Positions 52,589 to 61,074 of a stretch of 64,000 nucleotides of DNA are shown one piece after another. Both the position numbers and the translations under genes were made by a program. Source of the stretch: Spirochaetia bacterium (lineage in GTDB: Bacteria > Spirochaetota > Spirochaetia > Sphaerochaetales > Sphaerochaetaceae). Each line of letters opens with the position of its first letter. The first letter of the stretch is position 1. Location of the stretch: contig JAKVOU010000001.1 in NCBI GenBank assembly GCA_022482625.1, forward strand, positions 1,288,784 through 1,352,783, given 5' to 3'. The notes under the pieces were generated by a model. The model did not search any database, was not told where the DNA came from, and saw only the letters and a list, made by a program, of their open reading frames with translations.

Positions 52589-53482
52589 CTACATTTTGCA
52601 ACAGAAAAACGTGAAACTAGAGAGACTTTCCTTGATTAATTCAATTTTTTCTTTTCTTTCAGGTACTTGAGAACCCATAAAAGCATAGCAACAGGACCCA
52701 CTGCCGCTCATTGACACATAGCCATCCAAGCCGACCCGTGCTACAGCATCCCGGAATTGTTGCAATGCTACTTGGCCAGAAACCATACAGAAATCATTCC
52801 TGAACAAACCATCCCACAGGGAAAAAGGTGCTGAAAGAGCAGCAACAAGTCGGTCTTTCCCCAGAAATCCTGCCCGTGGAAGCACATCAAGAAGCGAAAA
52901 CGCGTGTTCCGTTACGATACCATGGTCTGGCATGGCAAGCAAAAAACAACCATCAAGCATTGTTTCAACCGGTATGACATTTTCTCCTCGTCCGGTAACA
53001 TAGGCAACAGGAACATCCCAGAGGAAAAATGGAACATCTGAACCTATCTCCAATGCCAAAGCCAACAAATCATTCTTCATCAGATGTGACTCAGGAAAAA
53101 ATGAATCAAGCAAGGACAACAAAGCCGCAGCATCAGCAGAACCACCGCCAAGTCCTGATTTTACAGGAATATGCTTGGTTATTGACACTCGGGTTTCTAG
53201 TGCAATTCCCGAACGTTTGCACCAAAGCCTCACTGTCTTTGTCAATGTATCCGTTCCTGCAGGACACAGCCCTTCCAACCCCAAAACCACACAACTGGCT
53301 TTTTCCGCCTTTCTACAGGAAAGTTCTATGACATCAGAAAGAGATGGAAGACGCACGAAAATGGATTCCAAATCATGGAAACCGTCATTTCTCTTCTTAC
53401 CTACCGCCAAGTGAAGGTTTATTTTTGCAGGAGCAAGGGCTGTCCCACTCAGCCAATGGCCGGATGACAATTTCAGTTCCAT
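52589..53482 (-). CDS. ispE: 4-diphosphocytidyl-2-C-methyl-D-erythritol kinase
   Basis: The protein (297 residues) is a GHMP kinase of the MEP isoprenoid pathway. It shows APAKINLHLAVGKKRNDGFHDLESIF at the start, the ATP loop PVKSGLGGGSADAAALL near residue 100, and a C-terminal MSGSGSCCYAF motif. ATG 53482 overlaps the SMUG1 stop (ATGGAACTGA), so it is probably translated by coupling; the longer frame upstream is within SMUG1 coding sequence. Confidence 0.93.
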   Translation of the reverse strand: MELKLSSGHWLSGTALAPAKINLHLAVGKKRNDGFHDLESIFVRLPSLSDVIELSCRKAEKASCVVLGLEGLCPAGTDTLTKTVRLWCKRSGIALETRVSITKHIPVKSGLGGGSADAAALLSLLDSFFPESHLMKNDLLALALEIGSDVPFFLWDVPVAYVTGRGENVIPVETMLDGCFLLAMPDHGIVTEHAFSLLDVLPRAGFLGKDRLVAALSAPFSLWDGLFRNDFCMVSGQVALQQFRDAVARVGLDGYVSMSGSGSCCYAFMGSQVPERKEKIELIKESLSSFTFFCCKM

Positions 53483-54210
53483 AGACCAGCGGCTTTTATC
53501 TGAGCTGTACAGATACCAGCCCAATCTTTGTTCGCCAAAGGATTGGCAGGAGAAGGATGCAGCAAGGTAATGACATCCTGACCGTCTTTACAGATATGCT
53601 TCAGCTTCTTTGCAGCATAATTGCCTATTCCTCCCACATGCAGGGGAGACAAAAGGACAAGTATATCCGTCAGGTAGGCATCACAGACAACTTCCAGCTT
53701 CTTCCGGAACTCAAGAGGAAGCTTGTCCGGTGTTATATTCCTGCCATTTTTCTCATTGCTGATGAACGCAAGAGGACAATAGTTGGATACAAAGAGCTTA
53801 CCCTCCATGGCTTCCTTGTTTCCATAATGGCTCTGCATCAATGTCCATAGTCTTTTTCCTGATATTTCACTTCTGGGACAGGAAAGGCCAAGTACAGGTC
53901 GCGAAGGATGTTCGTTTTCAGGTTTGTCTACTTTACCGTCAATTTTCAGAAACTGCTTGACAAAATTGACTTCTCCGAATGGAACCCCGTCCTGGACCAT
54001 ACCAAAGGGTCCTGGGTTCATGCCTAATAAAAAAATTTCAACATGCTCCTGTCCAAAAGTCTCCAGATATTGCCGATGAAGGTCCCATGCATAGTCAAGC
54101 GGATTGTACACGGTAACAGCATTTCCAGGCAATTGGGCGATTAATCCATCAGTTTCCATGGCAAAGGCACGAGTCCTCTCGACCAATTCAAAAGTTACTT
54201 TATTTATCAT
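53473..54210 (-). CDS. SMUG1-type uracil-DNA glycosylase
   Basis: The 245-residue protein matches single-strand-selective SMUG1: VYNPLDYAWDLHRQYLETFG, the active-site loop LLGMNPGPFGMVQDGVPFGEV with catalytic Asn, VSNYCPLAF, and the DNA-intercalating HPSPANPLAN loop. It removes uracil and oxidised pyrimidines from DNA. SMUG1 is known mainly from animals but occurs sporadically in bacteria. GGAAGAG lies upstream of ATG. It heads the ispE-spoVG-tRNA-Gln series and diverges from the HAD gene. Confidence 0.9.
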   Translation of the reverse strand: MINKVTFELVERTRAFAMETDGLIAQLPGNAVTVYNPLDYAWDLHRQYLETFGQEHVEIFLLGMNPGPFGMVQDGVPFGEVNFVKQFLKIDGKVDKPENEHPSRPVLGLSCPRSEISGKRLWTLMQSHYGNKEAMEGKLFVSNYCPLAFISNEKNGRNITPDKLPLEFRKKLEVVCDAYLTDILVLLSPLHVGGIGNYAAKKLKHICKDGQDVITLLHPSPANPLANKDWAGICTAQIKAAGLWN

Positions 54211-54265
54211 CCTGCTCTTCCTTCCCCACTAGGCAAAACCGACCTTCTCGCCTATTATCCATATT

Positions 54266-55042
54266 ATGGAAAATGGCACTCACAAAATCAAGGCAGTAAT
54301 CTTTGATAAGGACGGAACACTCTATGATTATGCTGAAATATGGAACAGCATATTCACACTTTCCATAAATGAAGGCCTGGCGTTCTTCGGGTTGACTGCC
54401 ACCGATGATATCGAAAAAGGACTTTTGTCTGTCCTCGGAATTGACAGCACAGGCAAACCTTTGTCAAAGGGTATTGTATTTAATCACAAGAAACGGAATA
54501 TATTTTTCCGGTCTTTGTTTTTTTGCATAAAATATCGGATTTCCATCAATACATATATAAAATTGGCACATTATATCTATGACCGTTGCGATATCCATTT
54601 GGAAAAGCGACTACAAGAAATCGACTTCATCCAATTGCGTCAATTGTTTTCTGCACTCAAACAGCAGAAATATCTGCTCGGCATGATTACCCAAGACAAA
54701 AAAGCATCAGTAGACCTTTTTCTTCGCTATATGGGCATTGCCGATAAACTCGATTTCATAAGTACCAGGGATGACAAGCTTCCGGAAAAGCCAAATCCGA
54801 AGGCTTTCCATGTTTTCTGCAAAAAATTCAATCTGTCAAATGATGAGGTAGCATTGGTAGGTGATTCCCAAAGCGACATGGAATTTGCAGAAAATGCAAA
54901 GGCCGGTTATAAAATCGGCATTCTCTGGGGAGCAGGAGACAGAAAAAGTCTCGAAAAGACATGCAATGCAATCTATCCGGATATCTATGGAATTGGCAAG
55001 GATCCGGTACTTTTCCCCAAAAACATGAATGTTGACATTTGA
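54266..55042 (+). CDS. HAD-family hydrolase
   Basis: The 258-residue phosphatase begins IKAVIFDKDGTLYDYAEIW with the DxDGT nucleophile motif. It has a helical cap of about 100 residues, motif II near LGMITQD, and motif III/IV KPNPKAFHVFC...VALVGDSQSDMEFAENAKAG. This is the phosphoglycolate phosphatase-like subgroup; the substrate is unknown. No ribosome site is present; TATTAT lies 7 bases before ATG with TAGGCA 17 bases further, so it may be leaderless. It precedes the acyl-CoA synthetase by 90 bases. Confidence 0.85.
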   Translation: MENGTHKIKAVIFDKDGTLYDYAEIWNSIFTLSINEGLAFFGLTATDDIEKGLLSVLGIDSTGKPLSKGIVFNHKKRNIFFRSLFFCIKYRISINTYIKLAHYIYDRCDIHLEKRLQEIDFIQLRQLFSALKQQKYLLGMITQDKKASVDLFLRYMGIADKLDFISTRDDKLPEKPNPKAFHVFCKKFNLSNDEVALVGDSQSDMEFAENAKAGYKIGILWGAGDRKSLEKTCNAIYPDIYGIGKDPVLFPKNMNVDI

Positions 55043-55132
55043 GAAGTGAAATGGGAAAATGGAAAAAGATTATTTTCTGTCGGAATGCCAGTGTGTCGAT
55101 TGGCACAACAGAATATTTAGGAAAAAAACCGA

Positions 55133-56845
55133 ATGGAACATATGTGGAATGAAAAACTTGCCGATTACAGAGGCACATTCTTTGAAGGTGAATGGCCTAC
55201 TATTACCCAGGCATTCCTTATTACCCACAGTAAATTCCCAGATAAACCCTGCTTCACAACCTTCAGCCCTGACAGGATCAGCTATACATTTGATGAAATC
55301 TATCAACGCCTGCTGAAAATCAGCTCATACTTGCGGGAACATGGATTAAAAAAAGGTGACAAAGTCGTTATAAATGGCAAAAACAGCATCGAATGGGCAT
55401 TAAGCTACCTAGCTATCAATTTTGCAGGTGGCGTTGTCGTACCATTGGACAACCAACTTCATACACAACGGATAGTACAGTTATGCCAGTTCAGCGATGC
55501 CAGTTTTATATTTGCAGATAAAAATGTCTTATTGTCCATTGAAAAAGAAGCTCCGAAACTCCTTTCTTCCATGCAAGGAATTTTTACATTGCAGGGAAAA
55601 GATGAAAGGTTTCCTTCGATAATGAATCTGGAACCTTCGGCCATCATGACTCCGGAAGAAGGAAATGAAAATGACATTGCAGCCATTTTGTTTACAAGCG
55701 GCACTACAGGCATGGAAAAAGGTGCAATACTGACTCAAAAGAACATCGTAAGTGATGCCTTCCAAGCCTGTGAACCGGAATTTCTTCCTGTAGATGAGAC
55801 TGATGTCCTCTATGCCCTGCTGCCGCTCCATCATAGTTATTGCTGTACGGCAGTTCTGATTGAAACAGTACTGATCGGATGTGAATGTGTCTTTGGCCAT
55901 GGTATCGTCATTTCAAAAATGATCAACGATCTCAAGCAGGGACAAATAACCTTCTTCATGGGAATCCCTCTTTTATTCAACAAGTTGCTTTCCGGTATGA
56001 TGAAGGAAATAAGGAAAAAAGGACCGCTGGTCAATGCTTATATCCACACCCTAATGTGGATCAACGGTTTTTTCAAAAAATACTTCAGAAAAAATCCCCT
56101 GAGACCTTACTTCAACAAAATACTGCTTTCAAAAATAGGATTTGCCCACAACAGGATTCTCATTTGCGGAGCAGGTCCCCTTTCGCCTAAGGTCTTCAGA
56201 CAATACCAACAGCTCGGACTGGACTTCATCCAAGGCTATGGACTGACCGAAACCAGTCCGATCATAGCCCTTAATCCGACCCAGCATTTCAAGGTCAAAT
56301 CAGTCGGGAAAATACTTCCTCTTGTCGATGCAAAGATCATTGACAAAGACGAAAGGAACATAGGAGAACTGGTAGTCAAAGGTCCGATAACGACTTCAGG
56401 TTACTATAAGGACCCAAAGAATACGGAAACATTGTTTACAGAAGATGGTTACCTTAGGACAGGTGACCTAGGATATCTCGATAAGGAGAATTACCTTTAC
56501 CTCATGGGAAGGGCAAAAAATATCATTGTCACAGAAGGCGGAAAAAATGTCTTCCCTGAAGAAATCGAGGATATGTTCCAGCTCCAGCCGGAAATAGAAC
56601 AAGTACTTATCAGGGGTTATCAGGCAAAGAAGGATTATCCTGCAGAGTGTATCGAGGCGGTCATCTATCCTTCACCGGAATATTTCAAGGGTAAGGAAAA
56701 TACAATAGATTCCGCAATTGCATCAGTTATTTCTTCTGTAAACAAAGAACTGTCCGGTTACAAGAAAATCGGTAAAGTAACCATCATAGACAAGCCGATG
56801 GTTACTACGAGCACAAGAAAAATCAAGAGAAATCTTGTCAACTGA
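55133..56845 (+). CDS. AMP-forming acyl-CoA synthetase (long-chain type)
   Basis: The 570-residue adenylate-forming enzyme activates a fatty acid with ATP and transfers it to CoA. Motifs: P-loop ILFTSGTTGMEKGAILTQKN near residue 190, A5 GYGLTETSPI, A7 YLRTGDLGYLD, A8 LMGRAKNIIVTEGGKNVFPEEIE, and the A10 Lys region near TSTRKIKRNLV. AGGA precedes ATG 55133 by 9 bases. It is followed 17 bases on by mtaD. A 40-residue hydrophobic/basic insertion after NKLLSGMMKEI may touch the membrane. Confidence 0.9.
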   Translation: MEHMWNEKLADYRGTFFEGEWPTITQAFLITHSKFPDKPCFTTFSPDRISYTFDEIYQRLLKISSYLREHGLKKGDKVVINGKNSIEWALSYLAINFAGGVVVPLDNQLHTQRIVQLCQFSDASFIFADKNVLLSIEKEAPKLLSSMQGIFTLQGKDERFPSIMNLEPSAIMTPEEGNENDIAAILFTSGTTGMEKGAILTQKNIVSDAFQACEPEFLPVDETDVLYALLPLHHSYCCTAVLIETVLIGCECVFGHGIVISKMINDLKQGQITFFMGIPLLFNKLLSGMMKEIRKKGPLVNAYIHTLMWINGFFKKYFRKNPLRPYFNKILLSKIGFAHNRILICGAGPLSPKVFRQYQQLGLDFIQGYGLTETSPIIALNPTQHFKVKSVGKILPLVDAKIIDKDERNIGELVVKGPITTSGYYKDPKNTETLFTEDGYLRTGDLGYLDKENYLYLMGRAKNIIVTEGGKNVFPEEIEDMFQLQPEIEQVLIRGYQAKKDYPAECIEAVIYPSPEYFKGKENTIDSAIASVISSVNKELSGYKKIGKVTIIDKPMVTTSTRKIKRNLVN

Positions 56846-56862
56846 AGAGAGGTCACACGAAG

Positions 56863-58137
56863 ATGAATATCCTGATCAGGAATGCATTGATCATTCCTAT
56901 GACCAAAAGAAATTATAGTTACAAGGGGAATCTGTATATCAAGGAAGGAAAGATTTCCGACGGCAAGGATTTCAAGGCTGACAAGATCATAGATGCTTCC
57001 CACATGATTGCCATGCCGTCCCTGGTCAATGCCCATACACATGCTGCCATGGAACTGATGAGAAACTACAAGGATACTGCTCCTGACCTCATGTCATGGT
57101 TAAGCCAGATATTTCCTATCGAAGCCCGCTTGACTGATGAGGATATCTACTGGGCCTCGAAATTGGCAACAGCAGAAATGATTTCAACAGGCTGTACGGT
57201 TTTCAACGACATGTATTTCATGCAGGAAAACACAATAAAGGCGACCTTGGAATCAGGCATCCGAGGAAGTATCGGACTTACCCTTTTCGGTGACATCGAT
57301 GATACGAAGCAAAGAATCAGCAAATTCGATGAATTCTTACCAAAATATTCCCAGGAAGATTTGATTACCTTCATGATAGCTCCCCATGCCATTTATACGA
57401 CGACGGCTGCCAGTTACCTGTATGCACATGACTGGATCAAGGAAAGACATCTGAGGATGCATACCCATATGAGCGAGACACAGACAGAAGTCAAGGATTG
57501 TCTAACTCAGCATAAGACTACTCCGTTGATGTATCTTGAAAAAGAAGGAGCACTTGAAGACATCAATGTCGTTCTCGCCCATGGAGTCTATCTGACCAAT
57601 GATGAAGTGAAGCTCTGCAAGGAACGAGACTTCTCCATAGTGCATAATCCCAGCAGCAACTGTAAGCTTGCCAGCGGTATTGCACCGGTATCAAAATTCC
57701 GCAAGGCCGGCATCACCATGGCTCTTGGTACGGATGGTTCAAGCAGTAACAATAACCTTGATATGTTTGAGGAAATGCATGTGGCGGCCCTTCTAAGTTC
57801 TGTAAGTACAATGGATCCCATAGCAAATACTCCTTACGATATCCTTTCAATGGCAACAACAGGGGGAGCAAAGGCCCTTGGCCTTGCTGATAAAATCGGG
57901 ACTCTGGAAGAAGGAAAAGATGCCGACATTATCCTTGTCGATACCCATAAGCCACACCTGACACCACTCAATGATCCATTCTCTGCATTGGTCTTTGCGG
58001 CACAGGGATCAGATGTCGATACCGTACTTTGCAGAGGCAAGATACTGATGGAAAACAGGAATTTCACTACCATCAATGTAAATGAAATCATGAAACAGAC
58101 GGAAGCCTGCTGGGCTTCCATACAGAACAGGAAATGA
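56863..58137 (+). CDS. mtaD: 5-methylthioadenosine/S-adenosylhomocysteine deaminase
   Basis: The 424-residue amidohydrolase has the metal motif VNAHTHAAMELMRNYKDTAPDLMSWL, later HTHMSETQTEV, HGVYLTNDEV and the catalytic GTDGSSSNNNLDMFEEM. It matches MtaD-type deaminases that convert methylthioadenosine or S-adenosylhomocysteine to inosine forms. GAGAGG lies upstream. It overlaps mtnA by a few bases at most and shares a pathway with it, supporting a methylthioadenosine role. Confidence 0.9.
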   Translation: MNILIRNALIIPMTKRNYSYKGNLYIKEGKISDGKDFKADKIIDASHMIAMPSLVNAHTHAAMELMRNYKDTAPDLMSWLSQIFPIEARLTDEDIYWASKLATAEMISTGCTVFNDMYFMQENTIKATLESGIRGSIGLTLFGDIDDTKQRISKFDEFLPKYSQEDLITFMIAPHAIYTTTAASYLYAHDWIKERHLRMHTHMSETQTEVKDCLTQHKTTPLMYLEKEGALEDINVVLAHGVYLTNDEVKLCKERDFSIVHNPSSNCKLASGIAPVSKFRKAGITMALGTDGSSSNNNLDMFEEMHVAALLSSVSTMDPIANTPYDILSMATTGGAKALGLADKIGTLEEGKDADIILVDTHKPHLTPLNDPFSALVFAAQGSDVDTVLCRGKILMENRNFTTINVNEIMKQTEACWASIQNRK

Positions 58138-58145
58138 GGCAATAT

Positions 58146-59180
58146 ATGGACGAACCATTCAAGACATTGGAATTTACTGACGGCGAATTGAAACTTATTG
58201 ACCAAAGACAGTTGCCGGCAACCTTCACATACTATACCTGCAAGACATACAGGGATGTCCGTTTTGCCATCAAGGACATGGTCGTCCGAGGAGCACCAGC
58301 CATCGGCACCAGTGCAGCCTACGGTGTATACATGGCTTTCCGGGAACTGGGAACCGATGAACAGGATTTCAAGGAAGCCTGTACATTCCTTGTCGAAGCA
58401 CGGCCGACTGCAGTCAATCTCAAATGGGCCGTAGACAGGATGCTCGTATGCTATGAGACACACAGACATGACAATGACTTGGACAATATCCTACTTGAAG
58501 AAGCAAGAAAAATAGAAGCTGAAGATATTGCAGTCAATAAGATGATCGGAGAAAACGGCCTCAAGGTAGTGCCGCAGAATGCTACGATATTGACCCATTG
58601 CAATGCAGGCGCACTTGCAACTTCAGGATGGGGTACAGCCTTAGGGGTAATAAAAAGCGCTTTCTATGCAAAGAAAAATATTTTTGTCTATGCAGATGAA
58701 ACCAGACCTAGATTGCAGGGAGCAAGATTGACAGCTTGGGAACTGACACAGGCAAAGATTCCTAGCAAGCTTATCCCTGACAGTGCTGCCGCAACACTTA
58801 TCAGGGACGGCAAGATAGATCTTGTCGTGCTTGGTGCCGACAGGATTGCGAAAAACGGTGATGTCTGCAACAAGCTCGGTACTTTTGCGCTTTCTGTCAT
58901 CTGCAAACACTATGGAGTGCCATTCTATTCAGCAGCTCCTCTCTCAACCATCGATTTCAGCATTGAGGACGGTTCCCAGATTCCCATTGAAGAACGAAGT
59001 GCAGACGAGGTAAGGTTCGTCGGAAAAACGCAAGTAGCACCATTGGAAATGGATGTCTATAACCCAAGTTTTGACGTTACACCCCATGGCAATGTCACGG
59101 GAATAATCACTGAAAAAGGAATCGTATATCCTCCCTTCAAGGAAAACATTGAAAAACTTCAAGCCGGAATTTCTCTGTAA
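58146..59180 (+). CDS. mtnA: S-methyl-5-thioribose-1-phosphate isomerase
   Basis: The protein (344 residues) isomerises methylthioribose-1-phosphate to methylthioribulose-1-phosphate in methionine salvage. Motifs: VVRGAPAIGTSAAYG, ARPTAVNLKWAVDRM, ILTHCNAGALATSGWGTALGV with the catalytic Cys, VVLGADRIAKNGDVCNKLGT with the catalytic Asp, and YNPSFDVTPHGNVTGIITEKG. ATG 58146 has GAGG 6 bases upstream; ATG 58134 overlaps mtaD. No mtnB/C/D genes follow, so a shortened route (MTA shunt) is possible. Confidence 0.93.
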   Translation: MDEPFKTLEFTDGELKLIDQRQLPATFTYYTCKTYRDVRFAIKDMVVRGAPAIGTSAAYGVYMAFRELGTDEQDFKEACTFLVEARPTAVNLKWAVDRMLVCYETHRHDNDLDNILLEEARKIEAEDIAVNKMIGENGLKVVPQNATILTHCNAGALATSGWGTALGVIKSAFYAKKNIFVYADETRPRLQGARLTAWELTQAKIPSKLIPDSAAATLIRDGKIDLVVLGADRIAKNGDVCNKLGTFALSVICKHYGVPFYSAAPLSTIDFSIEDGSQIPIEERSADEVRFVGKTQVAPLEMDVYNPSFDVTPHGNVTGIITEKGIVYPPFKENIEKLQAGISL

Positions 59181-59191
59181 GGGTTTTCGAC

Positions 59192-59225
59192 AAGATGCAA
59201 TCCAATCGGTTGCATCTTTTTTTAT
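59192..59225 (+). terminator. mtnA operon terminator
   Basis: AAGATGCAA (59192-59200) pairs with TTGCATCTT (59210-59218) over a 9-base loop, followed by a run of T. It ends the HAD-to-mtnA series. Confidence 0.8.
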
Positions 59226-59257
59226 CAAAATCATAGAATGTAGTCTGGAAAGAAAAA

Positions 59258-59286
59258 TTAATGATAATAATTCTTATTTTCATTAA
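59258..59286 (+). promoter_or_regulatory. PerR/Fur box upstream of desulfoferrodoxin
   Basis: The interval starts TTAATGATAATAATT and ends TTATTTTCATTAA, an imperfect 29-base inverted repeat of overlapping 7-1-7 Fur-type units. It shares TGATAATAATT with the box before perR. It lies 55 bases before the gene start; a TATATT -10 follows near 59317. Confidence 0.55.
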
Positions 59287-59340
59287 TTTTCTCTAGCCTA
59301 ACAGCAAAGATGGTGGTATATTAAAGACAAGGAGAAAAAA

Positions 59341-59727
59341 ATGAAAGAACAAGAATTTTATCTTTGCAAGCATTGTGGCAACCTTATAGCTATGGTACAC
59401 AGTGCAGGTCCCCGTGTCGTCTGTTGTGGAGATGAAATGACCCGGTTGATTCCGAATTCAACTGACGCTGCCGGAGAGAAACATGTACCAGTTGTAACGG
59501 TCAATGGCAATACCATTGAAGTAAATGTCGGTTCAGTTGACCATCCGATGACCGAGGCACATCTTATCCAGTGGATTTATATCCAGACCGAACAGGGTGG
59601 ACAGAGAAAGATACTCAAGGCCGGTGACAAGCCACATGCTACATTCTCACTTGCAGCAGGCGACAAGGCTGTAGCTGCTTATGCATACTGCAATCTCCAC
59701 GGGCTTTGGAAAGCAGAAATCAAATAG
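59341..59727 (+). CDS. dfx: Desulfoferrodoxin (superoxide reductase)
   Basis: The 128-residue protein reduces superoxide to peroxide. The N-terminal desulforedoxin centre (FYLCKHCGN...VVCCGDEM) binds one iron with four Cys. The superoxide-reductase domain supplies the second iron site through the His of EKHVP, HPM, the HLIQW region and YCNLHGLW. This is the two-iron form. AGGAG is 6 bases before ATG. The box upstream suggests control by the PerR encoded at 30535. Confidence 0.95.
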   Translation: MKEQEFYLCKHCGNLIAMVHSAGPRVVCCGDEMTRLIPNSTDAAGEKHVPVVTVNGNTIEVNVGSVDHPMTEAHLIQWIYIQTEQGGQRKILKAGDKPHATFSLAAGDKAVAAYAYCNLHGLWKAEIK

Positions 59728-59757
59728 GTTGAAAAGAGACAACCTCAACAGAAAATC

Positions 59758-59793
59758 GAATCTCCCCTGTTTGACATAGGGGAGATTCTTTCT
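59758..59793. terminator. Terminator between dfx and tyrS
   Basis: GAATCTCCCCT (59758-59768) pairs perfectly with AGGGGAGATTC (59778-59788) over 9 bases. TTTCT follows on the plus strand, so it ends dfx; it may also stop the convergent tyrS transcript. Confidence 0.75.
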
Positions 59794-59815
59794 GCAATAT
59801 GCTTTGTTATTGCTG

Positions 59816-61072
59816 TTATTTTACAATGATTCGGAAATATCTCTTTTTCCCGGCTTTCAGCAACAGCTCGCCGTGAGCATCCAGCAATGAAGCATCAACT
59901 ATGAATTTTGGATCAGAAATCTTCACATCGTTGATTGATGCTCCTCCGCCGACAACAAGCCGTCTGGCATCACTGTTGCTTGCACAAAGCCCTACAGAAC
60001 TGAACAAGTTGAGTACCGGCAGCCCTTCATCAAGTTCTGCTTTAGAGATTTCCTTTGAAGGCATACCATCCCGCGCTGCAACGGATGTTCCAGCTCCACC
60101 GAACATGGCTTTTGCTGCAGTCCTTGCCTTTTCGGCTTCCTCTTCCCCATGTATGATCTTTGTCTGTTCATAGGCAAGACGTTCCTTGGCCTCATTGATA
60201 TTGACAGAAGGCTTGTCATAACCCTTGATTTCCTCAAGAGGAAGAAAGGTAAAAAGCTTCATGAAGCGAATCACATCTGCATCATTGACATTCCGCCAGT
60301 ATTGATAGTAATCGTATGGACTGAACATCTCAGGATCAAGGAAAACTGCTCCGTTTTCGCTCTTTCCCATTTTCTTCCCATCTGCACGGGTAATGAGATT
60401 GAACGTAAGGCCATAGCATTCTGTCCCTTCCAGTTTCCTGATCAGATCAATGCCGGCAACGATATTTCCCCACTGGTCATCTCCTCCTATCTGAAGCCGA
60501 CATCCCTGATTACGGTAAAGCGTCAGGAAATCATACGATTGGAGCAACTGATAATTGAACTCAATGAAAGAAAGGCCACGTTCCAACCTTTGCTTATAGG
60601 ATTCAAAAGTCAACATTCGGTTGACAGAAAAATGCCTGCCGATGGTACGGAGAAAATCAATATAGTTCAGGTTAGTAAGCCAATCTGCATTGTTCAGCAT
60701 CTTGGCATGCCCCATTCCCTTTCCAGGATGATCAGAAAGATCTACGACCGTCCCCAGCTGGGCACGTAAGCTCTTGGAGTTCTCGGCTACTTGCTCGGGT
60801 GTAAGCATCTTCCTCATTTCAGTCTTTCCTGAAGGATCCCCGATCATCGCAGTACCTCCACCGACAAGAATAATCGGATTGTGTCCTGCCTCCTGAAGAT
60901 GATGCATGGCAAAAATCGGGACCATATGGCCGACATGTATCGATTTACCAGTAGGATCGACCCCGGCATAAAGAGTCACCTTCTGTTCGTCCATAAGATC
61001 ACTCAAGGCATCTATATCCGTACAAGCCTTGAAGAATCCCCGGTCAATCAATGTCTGTAGTGCACTGTTCAT
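59816..61072 (-). CDS. tyrS: Tyrosyl-tRNA synthetase
   Basis: The 418-residue class Ic synthetase has the HIGH-type motif SIHVGHMVP, the tyrosine-binding SFIEFNYQLLQSYDF, GGDDQWGNIVAGIDLIRK, and KMGKS as KKMGKSENGAVFLD. It has a C-terminal S4-like RNA-binding domain (DARRLVVGGGASINDVKI). It is the last of the gltX-glyS-tyrS operon, 2 bases after glyS. Confidence 0.96.
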   Translation of the reverse strand: MNSALQTLIDRGFFKACTDIDALSDLMDEQKVTLYAGVDPTGKSIHVGHMVPIFAMHHLQEAGHNPIILVGGGTAMIGDPSGKTEMRKMLTPEQVAENSKSLRAQLGTVVDLSDHPGKGMGHAKMLNNADWLTNLNYIDFLRTIGRHFSVNRMLTFESYKQRLERGLSFIEFNYQLLQSYDFLTLYRNQGCRLQIGGDDQWGNIVAGIDLIRKLEGTECYGLTFNLITRADGKKMGKSENGAVFLDPEMFSPYDYYQYWRNVNDADVIRFMKLFTFLPLEEIKGYDKPSVNINEAKERLAYEQTKIIHGEEEAEKARTAAKAMFGGAGTSVAARDGMPSKEISKAELDEGLPVLNLFSSVGLCASNSDARRLVVGGGASINDVKISDPKFIVDASLLDAHGELLLKAGKKRYFRIIVK

Positions 61073-61074
61073 CC

